From a virus: DNA of 64,000 nucleotides. Every line of letters begins with the position of its first letter. Within the stretch, counting starts at the first letter, position 1. A program made the position numbers and the translations under genes. Under the pieces are notes generated by a model. That model was not told the origin of the DNA, made no database searches, and saw nothing but the letters and a program-made list of their open reading frames with translations. Positions 26,784 through 34,835 of the stretch are shown one piece after another. Location: the IMG/VR virus record IMGVR_UViG_3300029945_000001, positions 1 through 64,000 of that record; one strand, written 5' to 3'.

Positions 26784-27732
26784 TTCAAGACTCGATAGAC
26801 AGGCTGATATTAAGAAATTCAAGTTACTGAGTAGTGATTCTGATATTGCTTATTTTATGATTATGGTTCTTAAGTATACCAATCTACTAAGACGGTTTAA
26901 TGATAAAAATTATGTATTTGAAAAAGGTATTCATTATCTACATGAATTCAAACAGTTCTCATTGACACCAATGCCAACTGAATTAGATTATGATGAGCAG
27001 TTTGGTGTCTATGGTAATAAAACTAAAAATATTCAGAATACGGTTTTACAGAAATTTATTTCATCTTCCATTAATACAAATATTATGACAATGTATGCTG
27101 GTCTATTTAAATGTATTGATAGAATGACAACTGGTAGATCATTATCAGTAAATATTGATACATTAGATCCCATTTCTTTAGAATATGTTAAATCTATATT
27201 GAAGCTAACTAATTTCAATAATACGAAAACTATAAGTGGCGATAACAATATTCTTTATAATTTGGAAACAACACTTTATAGTACAATGATTGGCTCTTTA
27301 AATGGTGTTGCAAAATCCATTTCTTATATCAGCCCTTTTATTGACAAGATAAGAACTATCACAACATCTGAAGTATTAGAGTTTAAAGATCATGTAAGTA
27401 TTTTAAGAATTTTTATCTATATCATTTGCAGAATGACAAATACAAGTATAAATGAAATTGAATGTAATTTTAAACATGTTCATCATAGAAGATTAGATTT
27501 TAAAATATCTAATAGCACACTATTGTGTGCTCCTATTTCTCTTCCTGTTATCAAATCTATTCCAGAAGAAAATTATCAAATTTCGAATGATGGTAGTGAA
27601 TACCTTATTGCTATGGAAGATTATTTCTCTAGATTAGCAGGCTTGTATACACGATTCAATGAAGACAATGTTTCAGTCATTAATAAGAAGTTAAAATCTC
27701 CGTTATATACTACGAATGCTATTTGGGGCTAG
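26776..27732 (+). CDS. Helical hypothetical protein (318 aa)
   Basis: Starts MANSRLDRQADIKKFKL, overlapping the previous gene by 8 bases, with GAGG just upstream. Predicted helical with scattered Asn, Ile and Tyr and no membrane segment. No domain recognised. Third gene of the operon beginning at 24406. Confidence 0.6.
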   Translation: MANSRLDRQADIKKFKLLSSDSDIAYFMIMVLKYTNLLRRFNDKNYVFEKGIHYLHEFKQFSLTPMPTELDYDEQFGVYGNKTKNIQNTVLQKFISSSINTNIMTMYAGLFKCIDRMTTGRSLSVNIDTLDPISLEYVKSILKLTNFNNTKTISGDNNILYNLETTLYSTMIGSLNGVAKSISYISPFIDKIRTITTSEVLEFKDHVSILRIFIYIICRMTNTSINEIECNFKHVHHRRLDFKISNSTLLCAPISLPVIKSIPEENYQISNDGSEYLIAMEDYFSRLAGLYTRFNEDNVSVINKKLKSPLYTTNAIWG

Positions 27733-27766
27733 TATTTTTCACAGACACAAGAACGAGTCAAAAATC

Positions 27767-29209
27767 ATGGCAAATACAAAAAAGCGTATTTCACTATCGA
27801 ATGTCATTTCGATTGTGTCTCAGTTCAAGGATGCGATCAATGGTGTTCGTAGTGGCCTTGAGAATATGCAGCATATTAGCTGCGAATTGAAAGAATCTCG
27901 TCATATCGCTAATGTTCTCAGACACGGTGGTATGAACAAATCTATTATCTCTATTATTAATCCTGGTAATATTCACACTGGTTCTATTAAATCTATGCCT
28001 GCTCAAGAATCCCTTGATGATGTTGATGTCGATCCTACAGATCGCCGTGTTGAAAGTTTAACTTCTGAAATAGATGATATTAATGATTCCAATAATACTC
28101 GTATAAAGGATTGGTTGGGTAATGTCAGAGATAACCTTGGTGAAGTCTTCTCGAAACTCGAAGACAATGTTGCTCTGCTTGATGCGCAATTGGATAAAAC
28201 TTCTGCTCGCCTTTCCACGAATAGTGTTGAAAATACTGAAGTCAATAATACTGCTCTTGTTGCGATCAATTCTTCGGCCTTGTTAGAAAAATTAAATGTA
28301 CTTAAAAATCTGATTAAAGATATCGATATTAAACACATTGATCCTCTGGATAATGATAGTATTAATGCTGTTGCTGAACATCTGAAATCTTTTGTTGAAG
28401 CTCTCAATCCTATTACTGGTGCTCAATATGATCAGTCTTCAAATACAATTATTCATTTAAAAGATAATATCAAAGAAAATTATATTGAATCGAAGGGTAC
28501 TGTCAATAATCTCGGTTACAGTTACCAGAATGTTCTGGAAATCATTACCGCTGCTGATGAACTCTGTGATGAACTTGAAGTGCTCATCGGTCGCGCTGAA
28601 GGCATTTTGACCAATGTCTCTGACATGGTCAACTATGCTCATGGTGTCGACAATGATGTTCCGCCTCAGGTTGAAAATGCTATTGGTAATGAGGATGATA
28701 TCGAGACACCGTCAAACGTGTCACAAATCGACATCATTCATGATAATATAGCTCATCACGTATCGCTGTTTATCGAAACTATTGATGCTGCGTTATCGTG
28801 CATTTCTTGTGTTCTGCATGTTGCAGATCCGTTTACAAAGAAAGAGGACATCATGCCTGATATAGATGAAAACTTGGACATCGTCACCGACGCCGAAGAC
28901 ATTCTGGATGCCGATCCTGCCAATCTGGTGGTCGAAGACGAGGAAGTCGAAGTTCCCGCCGACCTCGAATTCGGTGCTGTCGAAGATGCTGAGCTGGCTG
29001 GCGAAGGCAATGGCGCCGAGAACACCTTCGAAGATCCTATCGATCTGCCGGAAAAGACCGAGGACAAGCTGGAAGGTGAAGGGTTCGAGGACCCCGAGAA
29101 CGACGGCCAGCATCATGAGATCAACAACGACGATCCCGAAAATGCCGGCAATGGCGAACGCCATGAAGAAGACTCGGCCGGCGCCGAAGTCGATCCTGAA
29201 AACCTGTAA
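27767..29209 (+). CDS. Acidic protein with GC-rich, Asp/Glu-rich tail (480 aa)
   Basis: I choose the ATG at 27767 (MANTKKRISLSN); an upstream in-frame TTG at 27716 lies inside the previous gene. Residues 1-360 are helical with several possible coiled coils (for example VFSKLEDNVALLDAQLD). From about residue 365 the DNA becomes sharply GC-richer and encodes an almost pure acidic tail (many Glu and Asp, with Pro, Gly and Asn), net charge strongly negative. Such tails are seen in DNA-mimic or assembly proteins. The internal base-composition step suggests a fused or recently acquired 3' end. It is followed by a hairpin terminator closing the operon. Confidence 0.6.
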   Translation: MANTKKRISLSNVISIVSQFKDAINGVRSGLENMQHISCELKESRHIANVLRHGGMNKSIISIINPGNIHTGSIKSMPAQESLDDVDVDPTDRRVESLTSEIDDINDSNNTRIKDWLGNVRDNLGEVFSKLEDNVALLDAQLDKTSARLSTNSVENTEVNNTALVAINSSALLEKLNVLKNLIKDIDIKHIDPLDNDSINAVAEHLKSFVEALNPITGAQYDQSSNTIIHLKDNIKENYIESKGTVNNLGYSYQNVLEIITAADELCDELEVLIGRAEGILTNVSDMVNYAHGVDNDVPPQVENAIGNEDDIETPSNVSQIDIIHDNIAHHVSLFIETIDAALSCISCVLHVADPFTKKEDIMPDIDENLDIVTDAEDILDADPANLVVEDEEVEVPADLEFGAVEDAELAGEGNGAENTFEDPIDLPEKTEDKLEGEGFEDPENDGQHHEINNDDPENAGNGERHEEDSAGAEVDPENL

Positions 29210-29225
29210 TTTTTCAGGCTGATCA

Positions 29226-29258
29226 TATACCAGGTGGAGCATTGCTCCACCTGGTATA
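29226..29258 (+). terminator. Hairpin terminator
   Basis: 15-bp perfect stem (TATACCAGGTGGAGC) with an ATT loop, then TTTTCTTATTATTTT. Ends the 24406-29209 operon. Confidence 0.85.
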
Positions 29259-29319
29259 GATTTTCTTATTATTTTAGACCACTTTATAGATCATTTCTTT
29301 TTTATACGAAAGGACAAAA

Positions 29320-30744
29320 ATGTTAACATATGGCTTTGAACGCATTTCTTTTCAAAATAATAGTAAATTAGCTAAACGTATTTTTACTTGTGTTAATGAT
29401 ACAATGATTAAGTTAGAGGATAAATATAATGAAGTTAAAACATTTACGATAGGAACTGTACATCCATATACTGAAATAACTGATAAGTTTAAGAAAGAGT
29501 TAGAGACTATTGTTTTTGAAGAAACCGGAGTAAACAATCAAGTTTTTGTAGATCCTTCTTTAACTTATTTTAATGGGGCTATGTTAACACTATTTGATCC
29601 TATCATTGAAAAAGATGATTTAAATTCTCATATTTATATTACTGATGCTATGCAAGGAACACATAACGATATAGAACATAATAAATCTAATTATAATTCA
29701 TATAAACAAACATTAGAAATAATTTCAAATAATTTAGATCTAAATACTTCAAGATTAAAGTCTAATGTTTCAAAGATAAGATCAAAGTTATTTTTATATT
29801 TATCAGTATTAATGAGTAAGTGCTTATATCCTGTTCATATTACACCAGAAGAAGTGACTGCAATGATCTTACATGAAATTGGTCACACTATGACATATAT
29901 TGAATTATGTACAGCTATGTATCATAGATGTGATATTATTTCAAATTCTGTAAAACTATTACAATTAGAAAAAGATGATGAAATTTTAAATAAATACGGA
30001 ACTGATCTTATTGAAATCATTAAGAATAATAAAGACCTAACAACTATAGAAAAAGAAAACTTAATTAAATTGATAACTGACGATAATAAGAATAAAGCAT
30101 ATAATTTAGGAATAGCAACCATCATTACTGCTATATCCGATAAGAAACTTATTTCAGATAAAAACTTTCAGAATGCTAAAGTAAGTGATATCGTATTAAC
30201 TAAATTAAACTTTGCTTATATAGAAAGAATAGCTGACGAATTTTGTGTTAGGCATGGATATGGTCATCATCTCATCTCTGGGCTTGAAAAATCTAGAAAA
30301 TATCAGTTAGGAGATTTCGATACTAAGTATGTACCGTATGTAAGAACTGTCTCTACTTTAACATTATTAATGAAATATTTCTTTGGTCCTATTACAAACG
30401 GATTCATAAGTGGATACGATGATGATATCTTAAGATGCGAAGAAGTTTATTTTAATACATTAGTTCGATTTAAAGATAGTAATTTACCAAAGGATGTTTC
30501 ACTAGATTTTATTAATTCTATTAAATCATTGAAGAATACTATCAATGAGATTAAGGAAAGAGATATTCATAAGTTTAGAAATTTGATATTCAGTACTATC
30601 CTACGTATATCAAATTCTGGATCATTATCAGATATGTTAGCATCTGCAAATATGATTAGAGATTATGAGATTTTACAGAAGATGACAAACAATCTTATTC
30701 GTAATCCTTTTTACTATCAATCAGAACGACTAAAACATTTTTAA
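29320..30744 (+). CDS. Zincin-type metallopeptidase-like protein (474 aa)
   Basis: ATG with AAAGGAC upstream. Motif H185-E-I-G-H189 (ILHEIGHTMTYIE) is a canonical HExxH zinc site. About 115 residues later ERIADEFCVRHGYG offers a Glu or Asp as third ligand, similar to the M48 layout, though no membrane helices are evident. Its substrate is unknown. It could mature virion proteins, act on the cell envelope, or degrade host proteins. Own transcription unit: hairpins on both sides and a CTTTATAGATC element 30 bases before the start. Family level uncertain; zinc-peptidase nature fairly likely. Confidence 0.65.
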   Translation: MLTYGFERISFQNNSKLAKRIFTCVNDTMIKLEDKYNEVKTFTIGTVHPYTEITDKFKKELETIVFEETGVNNQVFVDPSLTYFNGAMLTLFDPIIEKDDLNSHIYITDAMQGTHNDIEHNKSNYNSYKQTLEIISNNLDLNTSRLKSNVSKIRSKLFLYLSVLMSKCLYPVHITPEEVTAMILHEIGHTMTYIELCTAMYHRCDIISNSVKLLQLEKDDEILNKYGTDLIEIIKNNKDLTTIEKENLIKLITDDNKNKAYNLGIATIITAISDKKLISDKNFQNAKVSDIVLTKLNFAYIERIADEFCVRHGYGHHLISGLEKSRKYQLGDFDTKYVPYVRTVSTLTLLMKYFFGPITNGFISGYDDDILRCEEVYFNTLVRFKDSNLPKDVSLDFINSIKSLKNTINEIKERDIHKFRNLIFSTILRISNSGSLSDMLASANMIRDYEILQKMTNNLIRNPFYYQSERLKHF

Positions 30745-30749
30745 TACAG

Positions 30750-30783
30750 TAGTCTGAGAAGGCCTCTCGGCCTTCTCAGACTA
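30750..30783 (+). terminator. Hairpin terminator
   Basis: 15-bp perfect stem (TAGTCTGAGAAGGCC) with a TCTC loop, 6 bases after the metallopeptidase stop. Confidence 0.85.
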
Positions 30784-30818
30784 GGATATCTATATAAATT
30801 GTAATTCGTTTTATTTCA

Positions 30819-30838
30819 GATATATATTACTATTTTGC
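30819..30838 (+). promoter_or_regulatory. Putative early promoter (TATATTAC type)
   Basis: AGATATATATTACTATTTTG, nearly identical to the site at 53235, 73 bases before the ATG at 30911 and just after a terminator. Confidence 0.6.
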
Positions 30839-30910
30839 ATAGATAGATATAGAAGTCTCGTTTGTGCTAGATACGGCAAGGTATCTATAAGTAACTTGAG
30901 GAGAGCCATC

Positions 30911-31588
30911 ATGTCACTTAATCCCGAAGATGAACAGTTCGGCGATGATGGCGAGCAAGGAACTCCTAAGTTCGCCCTTCCTCCGAGAGAGCTTAAAGCT
31001 GTCCCGTTGGAGGCGACACCCGAACGAGTTGCGGAGCTTAATCGTCGAGGAACGGTTGTTGCCAATATCCTCAACGAACTTGTTCGGCAGGATGAGCTCG
31101 CAGGCTTTACGCCGGAACAAATCAAGATCCGACATAAAGCTCAGTACTACCAAGCTTTAGCATTACAGACGCTCAATCCGAACGCCTGCATCACAATTAT
31201 CGATCCTTTGGAGAATCTCGAAATGCCCAAGAACAACGAAACCCTCGTCGACATCGCCAATTCCCAGGCCGTCAACCTCGAAACCATCGAAGTGAAGCCC
31301 GAGATCATTCGACTCGAATCAGGCGAACTTGTGCAGGTCCTGCGTCTGTCGAACGGCCAGATCATTCCGCTCAATCAGCGTGGCGGCATCAACCAGACCA
31401 CCGGCAATCCCCAGATCATTTCCGTTCCGGCGGAAAAGGAAGAAGAAGAAGGTTATTCCTGGAAGAAGATCGCGCTCGGCGTGGTCGGCCTCGCCATCGT
31501 CGGCGGCGCCCTCTATTACGGCTACAAACAAATCAGCGGCAATTCCGAAGCTGTCGGCGATGTGGCCATGGCTCTGGCTGAAGTCTGA
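30911..31588 (+). CDS. GC-rich tail-anchored membrane protein (225 aa)
   Basis: GAGGAG 8 bases before the ATG; an in-frame TTG at 30896 is the start of the same reading frame but lacks a site. Strongly GC-rich, especially after codon ~95, with codon choice (CTC, GCC, ATC, GAA/AAG) very unlike most of the window. The sequence is acidic at the start (MSLNPEDEQFGDDGEQG), helical in the middle, then has one hydrophobic segment near the end (IALGVVGLAIVGGALYYGY, ~residues 184-203) after a Lys/Glu patch. It reads as a membrane-anchored cytoplasmic protein expressed from an early promoter. Function unknown. Confidence 0.7.
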   Translation: MSLNPEDEQFGDDGEQGTPKFALPPRELKAVPLEATPERVAELNRRGTVVANILNELVRQDELAGFTPEQIKIRHKAQYYQALALQTLNPNACITIIDPLENLEMPKNNETLVDIANSQAVNLETIEVKPEIIRLESGELVQVLRLSNGQIIPLNQRGGINQTTGNPQIISVPAEKEEEEGYSWKKIALGVVGLAIVGGALYYGYKQISGNSEAVGDVAMALAEV

Positions 31589-31593
31589 TCGGC

Positions 31594-31630
31594 ATGGATG
31601 GGGGAGAGTAACATCTCCCCCTCCGTCCAT
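31594..31630 (+). terminator. Hairpin terminator
   Basis: GGGGGAGA pairs with TCTCCCCC around GTAACA, extended by ATGGA/TCCAT, then ACAATTTTATTTTTC. Just after the stop of the 225-aa gene. Confidence 0.8.
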
Positions 31631-31663
31631 ACAATTTTATTTTTCTTTATGTGGAGAAAAACT

Positions 31664-32086
31664 ATGGATGACCTCATTGAATGTTATTTGATAATCGATA
31701 GCATTCAATTTTATTATACTTCAAAACATGATGGAGTTTGTGTTATTCAGGTTGATAATTACTTTAAAGGAAATAGCTACAAGCCAGTAAAGAAAGTTTA
31801 TGGAATTGGTAAACCCATTAATAGATTAGAAACTAAAATTTCTAATTTAGAAATGCCAATAAAGAATGGGTACTTATTTGAAAAAGTAGATAGTATCATA
31901 TATTTTGTTGCTATTGAAGAACGAACAGATATTAAAATAATTTGGGATACCAGAAATACAATTTCATTAGTTGATTTTATCGAGAAGCGAGTACATGCTA
32001 TTGATGCTATTGACAAGACTTTAAAAAGTAGAATTATTTGGAAACTGGAGAATGATCATGGGTACTGGCGAAACGCTGTAAATTGA
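31664..32086 (+). CDS. Hypothetical protein (140 aa)
   Basis: The ATG at 31664 has GGAG 8 bases upstream; earlier in-frame starts lie in the terminator region. Mixed alpha/beta, starting MDDLIECYLIIDSIQFYYTS, with no recognised domain or membrane segment. AT-rich codon use, unlike the gene before it. Its stop codon overlaps the base of a bidirectional hairpin. Confidence 0.55.
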   Translation: MDDLIECYLIIDSIQFYYTSKHDGVCVIQVDNYFKGNSYKPVKKVYGIGKPINRLETKISNLEMPIKNGYLFEKVDSIIYFVAIEERTDIKIIWDTRNTISLVDFIEKRVHAIDAIDKTLKSRIIWKLENDHGYWRNAVN

Positions 32087-32116
32087 TGAAGGACGAGGCT
32101 ATGCCTCGTCCTTCAT
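32086..32116. terminator. Bidirectional hairpin terminator overlapping a stop codon
   Basis: 14-bp perfect stem (ATGAAGGACGAGGC) with a TAT loop, between the convergent 140-aa (+) and 137-aa (-) genes; it starts within the former's stop. Confidence 0.8.
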
Positions 32117-32125
32117 TGATATTTT

Positions 32126-32539
32126 TTAAGAAGATGTGTTTGTCACAGTACATTTATATCCAGCATTGCTTAAAATAGTAATGATACTATCTTGTCCATT
32201 ATTAGGAATATCATAAACATCTATAGTGTAAATGGTCGTATCTTGAATAATACTAAAACTACCATTCTGAATCCATTCATTGGCAAATACAACCAATGTA
32301 CCATCATCGAGTCTAATTAAGAAATATGTTAATGTCTGATAAGCTGGGATAGCACTATTATTTTTTTGTGCATCTGTATTATACTGAACAATATCACGAT
32401 ACTGTTGAGCAATGTCATACTCAACAATACCACGGATAGTACCAGAATAGCTGACACTATCTTTGTTATTAACTGATGTAAAAACTACTTTATCTCCACG
32501 AATACTATCTGTAACATATTGAGTCATTGTAGATGTCAT
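32126..32539 (-). CDS. Small beta-rich virion-type protein (137 aa)
   Basis: Starts MTSTMTQYVTDSIRGDKVVF right at the end of the chaperonin gene (the two frames abut). Sequence is beta-rich, with YFLIRLDDGTLVVFANEWI and a Tyr/Thr-rich end. This resembles small phage neck or baseplate proteins of SH3-like fold, but without a defining motif. Last gene of the 37512-to-32126 operon. Confidence 0.5.
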   Translation of the reverse strand: MTSTMTQYVTDSIRGDKVVFTSVNNKDSVSYSGTIRGIVEYDIAQQYRDIVQYNTDAQKNNSAIPAYQTLTYFLIRLDDGTLVVFANEWIQNGSFSIIQDTTIYTIDVYDIPNNGQDSIITILSNAGYKCTVTNTSS

Positions 32540-34408
32540 TTATTTAATCTCCGTATTAACCGTATCTGGTATGATGATCTTGGAGGAATTAATGATCTTG
32601 GGAAGAACTTCCTTAAATCGTTTGATCATCTCAGAATACGTTTCAATTGGCTGTACCAATACAATATACTCAAGGTCTTCAACAGTAGGAGGAGTATCAC
32701 TATAAGAAAATATAAGTGTTTTTAAAATAGTAGATTCGGAAAGATAATAAGTTTCTTTGTTATTATGAAGTCTATAGCTGAAAATTTCTTCATCAAAATT
32801 AACATCTATGAGATCTTTTCTATCAATATCTGTATGGATAATTTCGAGAAGTTCTCTAAAGATGTGTGCGTATTGAGTAAATTTAGTACTGTATACACAG
32901 TTTAAATACATATTAGAAACACCATCAAGAATAAATCCAGATTCAATACTAGAGAGAACAGCACCAAATGAATCTTTAATGATCTGAAAATCTGTTAAGC
33001 ACTCATAACGAGCACCAGATATCGTAATAATTTTTGGTTTAACACAAACTAGCTTTCTATAGAAATTAATATATTCCCTTGCTAAGATATCATCATTGCC
33101 AGAATTAACTTGTTTATTACCAGAAGTGAGTTCTTCAATACGAGCTTTGAGTTCATCGACAAGTTCTGTATAGGGTCTAAACTTATTTCTGTTGAGATAA
33201 AATGGATGGAATCTATTGTTTGTCTTTTTATAAATATTATTGATTGTAATAAACTTGTCTTTATAATGAAACGAAGCATTCCGAATAATTGAATTCTCTA
33301 AAGGTTTATCATTCATATAGTTTTCAGCAACAGAATATTTACCAGAACAAGCAAGAATAGCTTTGAATAATAAAGCACCCTTTCCGGCCATAACATTACC
33401 CATAGCTGTAATAGGAATGATTTTGTTCTTATGTTTACGATTATAATTACGAGTAATATCATAAACTTGAGAATCAAAGTTGGGGCACATAAGAAGTAAT
33501 GTATTTTTAAGTTCTTCTTCATTTGTAATTCTTGTCAAATATTCCATAACCAGTGTATAATCCATAGAACCTGGAATAAGAGCGTCTTCAATAACAAGAA
33601 TATCGCATTTCTTATATATGCACTGAGTATCTAGTTTATAGTTCATATAGTCTTGGTTAAGTGTACCGTTAAACATAAAATCATAATTTTGTTCTTCAAC
33701 TGTAAATCTCTCAGAGGTTTCAAATGGAATCTGATTAACTGTGAACATACCATTAAATTCTTCAGGTAGGGATTCGACAACATCACAGATAGCTCTAGCA
33801 ATCTGATGATCGAACTTAGAAGAAATCATAGCTTGGTTATATGCAACAAAACGAATAGCTTCTTCTTTAGTAATATTAAAATGTTTAACAAGTGAAAATT
33901 CAGAATTGTCTATGGTAATGGCACCATCTTCAATACACGATTCGATAAAATCAATAAAGGCATTTAATTCATTAATGATTTCTTTGGATGATTTAATATC
34001 ATTAGAAATAATATTTAGAAATTTAAAATTCTCACGTTTAATTCTAAAGAAATGTTCAATGATACTTAGGAAAATATACATAGTCGATGTAGTACCATCT
34101 TTAGCTTTATCATCAATTCTATTTCCAATATACTTCAACAGATCAGAGATGTGATGCTGAACTCCATTAGCATATTCAATAGAACTAATAATCGTAATAC
34201 CATCATTCGTAAATAAATTATTATATTTTTCTCGATAGTTATTTCCATTAAATAAAACAATCATAGCATCAGATGCATCGGGGCCACAATGTTCTGACAA
34301 AAGATCTTTCATTTTAACACATGTATCAATAACAAAATCAACAAACTTCTTACCACTGATAATATTTAAACTATTCTTATCTCTATTCAGATTTGTTTTT
34401 TCTGACAT
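32540..34408 (-). CDS. Phage GroEL/TCP-1-type chaperonin
   Basis: 622 aa, somewhat longer than GroEL (548). Equatorial motifs: NDGITIISSIE (GroEL TKDGVSVAREIE, catalytic Asp at residue 69), KDGTTSTMY (GroEL GDGTTTAT, Asp at 104) and, late in the protein, DFQIIKDSFGAVLSSIESG (GroEL DALHATRAAVEEG). The three Asp that matter for ATP hydrolysis therefore appear kept, although GDGTT has lost its first Gly and the GGG near the end is DGV. The middle (PFETSERFTVEE) matches the apical domain start. Phage chaperonins are known from EL, OBP and AR9. Nearby tail genes suggest folding of tail or virion proteins. No GroES-like gene is visible. Confidence 0.82.
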   Translation of the reverse strand: MSEKTNLNRDKNSLNIISGKKFVDFVIDTCVKMKDLLSEHCGPDASDAMIVLFNGNNYREKYNNLFTNDGITIISSIEYANGVQHHISDLLKYIGNRIDDKAKDGTTSTMYIFLSIIEHFFRIKRENFKFLNIISNDIKSSKEIINELNAFIDFIESCIEDGAITIDNSEFSLVKHFNITKEEAIRFVAYNQAMISSKFDHQIARAICDVVESLPEEFNGMFTVNQIPFETSERFTVEEQNYDFMFNGTLNQDYMNYKLDTQCIYKKCDILVIEDALIPGSMDYTLVMEYLTRITNEEELKNTLLLMCPNFDSQVYDITRNYNRKHKNKIIPITAMGNVMAGKGALLFKAILACSGKYSVAENYMNDKPLENSIIRNASFHYKDKFITINNIYKKTNNRFHPFYLNRNKFRPYTELVDELKARIEELTSGNKQVNSGNDDILAREYINFYRKLVCVKPKIITISGARYECLTDFQIIKDSFGAVLSSIESGFILDGVSNMYLNCVYSTKFTQYAHIFRELLEIIHTDIDRKDLIDVNFDEEIFSYRLHNNKETYYLSESTILKTLIFSYSDTPPTVEDLEYIVLVQPIETYSEMIKRFKEVLPKIINSSKIIIPDTVNTEIK

Positions 34409-34835
34409 ACTTAATACCTTCCTTGTCTAATTTTTGTTTTCTTTGTTCTTCTTCATATTCTTTAATACGACGTTCATTATCTTCTATGATTATTTTTTCT
34501 AATACAGTAAATCTATGATACGTTAATTTCATAGTTTCTTTTAAGTTTAATCCAAACTTAGTATGCCATTCTGTATTGAATAAAATATTAGCTACCTTCT
34601 TATAAAGTTTATTAAACTCCCAATGCTTAGATCTATTATGAAAACCAACATCTGACATATATGGTAATAGTGAATCAATATGAAGAGTTTCTTCATTAAT
34701 AGCTTGTAATAGCGAAGTTCTTACAATACCGTAAATACCTCTTAAATTTAATTCTCGAATAAGATTCTCTTTTTTATTAATACTTGCTTCTACTTCTTCT
34801 TGTGTAACATCATCAATCGAGTCTGCGACTGAATA
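34383..34835 (-). CDS. Frameshifted C-terminal extension of the 553-aa protein (150 codons, no own start)
   Basis: Read in the -1 frame, this region is open from 34872 down to a stop at 34383 and looks like real protein: YSVADSIDDVTQEEVEA, then NLIRELNLRGIYGIVRT, and a Lys-rich helical end. No ATG, GTG or TTG with a ribosome site lies upstream in frame. The first internal ATG (34658) would drop ~60 conserved-looking residues. It enters frame exactly at the slippery T TTT TTT at 34841-34835 within the 553-aa gene. A -1 slip would give a 689-aa product (539 residues plus 150). The last 26 bases overlap the chaperonin start. Confidence 0.6.
   Translation of the reverse strand, partial: YSVADSIDDVTQEEVEASINKKENLIRELNLRGIYGIVRTSLLQAINEETLHIDSLLPYMSDVGFHNRSKHWEFNKLYKKVANILFNTEWHTKFGLNLKETMKLTYHRFTVLEKIIIEDNERRIKEYEEEQRKQKLDKEGIKYVRKNKSE

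Noticed and set aside
28756-29242. Three long overlapping frames opposite or out of phase with the acidic gene tail
   Set aside because: GC-rich DNA has few stop codons by chance; none has a ribosome site, and the + frame of the 480-aa protein explains the region.
30811-31691. Several frames of 75-120 codons on both strands over the 225-aa gene
   Set aside because: Shadows of one GC-rich gene; only the frame from 30911 has GAGGAG, a promoter and a terminator at its end.
34383-34658. 91-aa gene starting at the ATG at 34658
   Set aside because: The frame stays open and protein-like for ~60 residues upstream with no stop; the slippery site explains its expression better.
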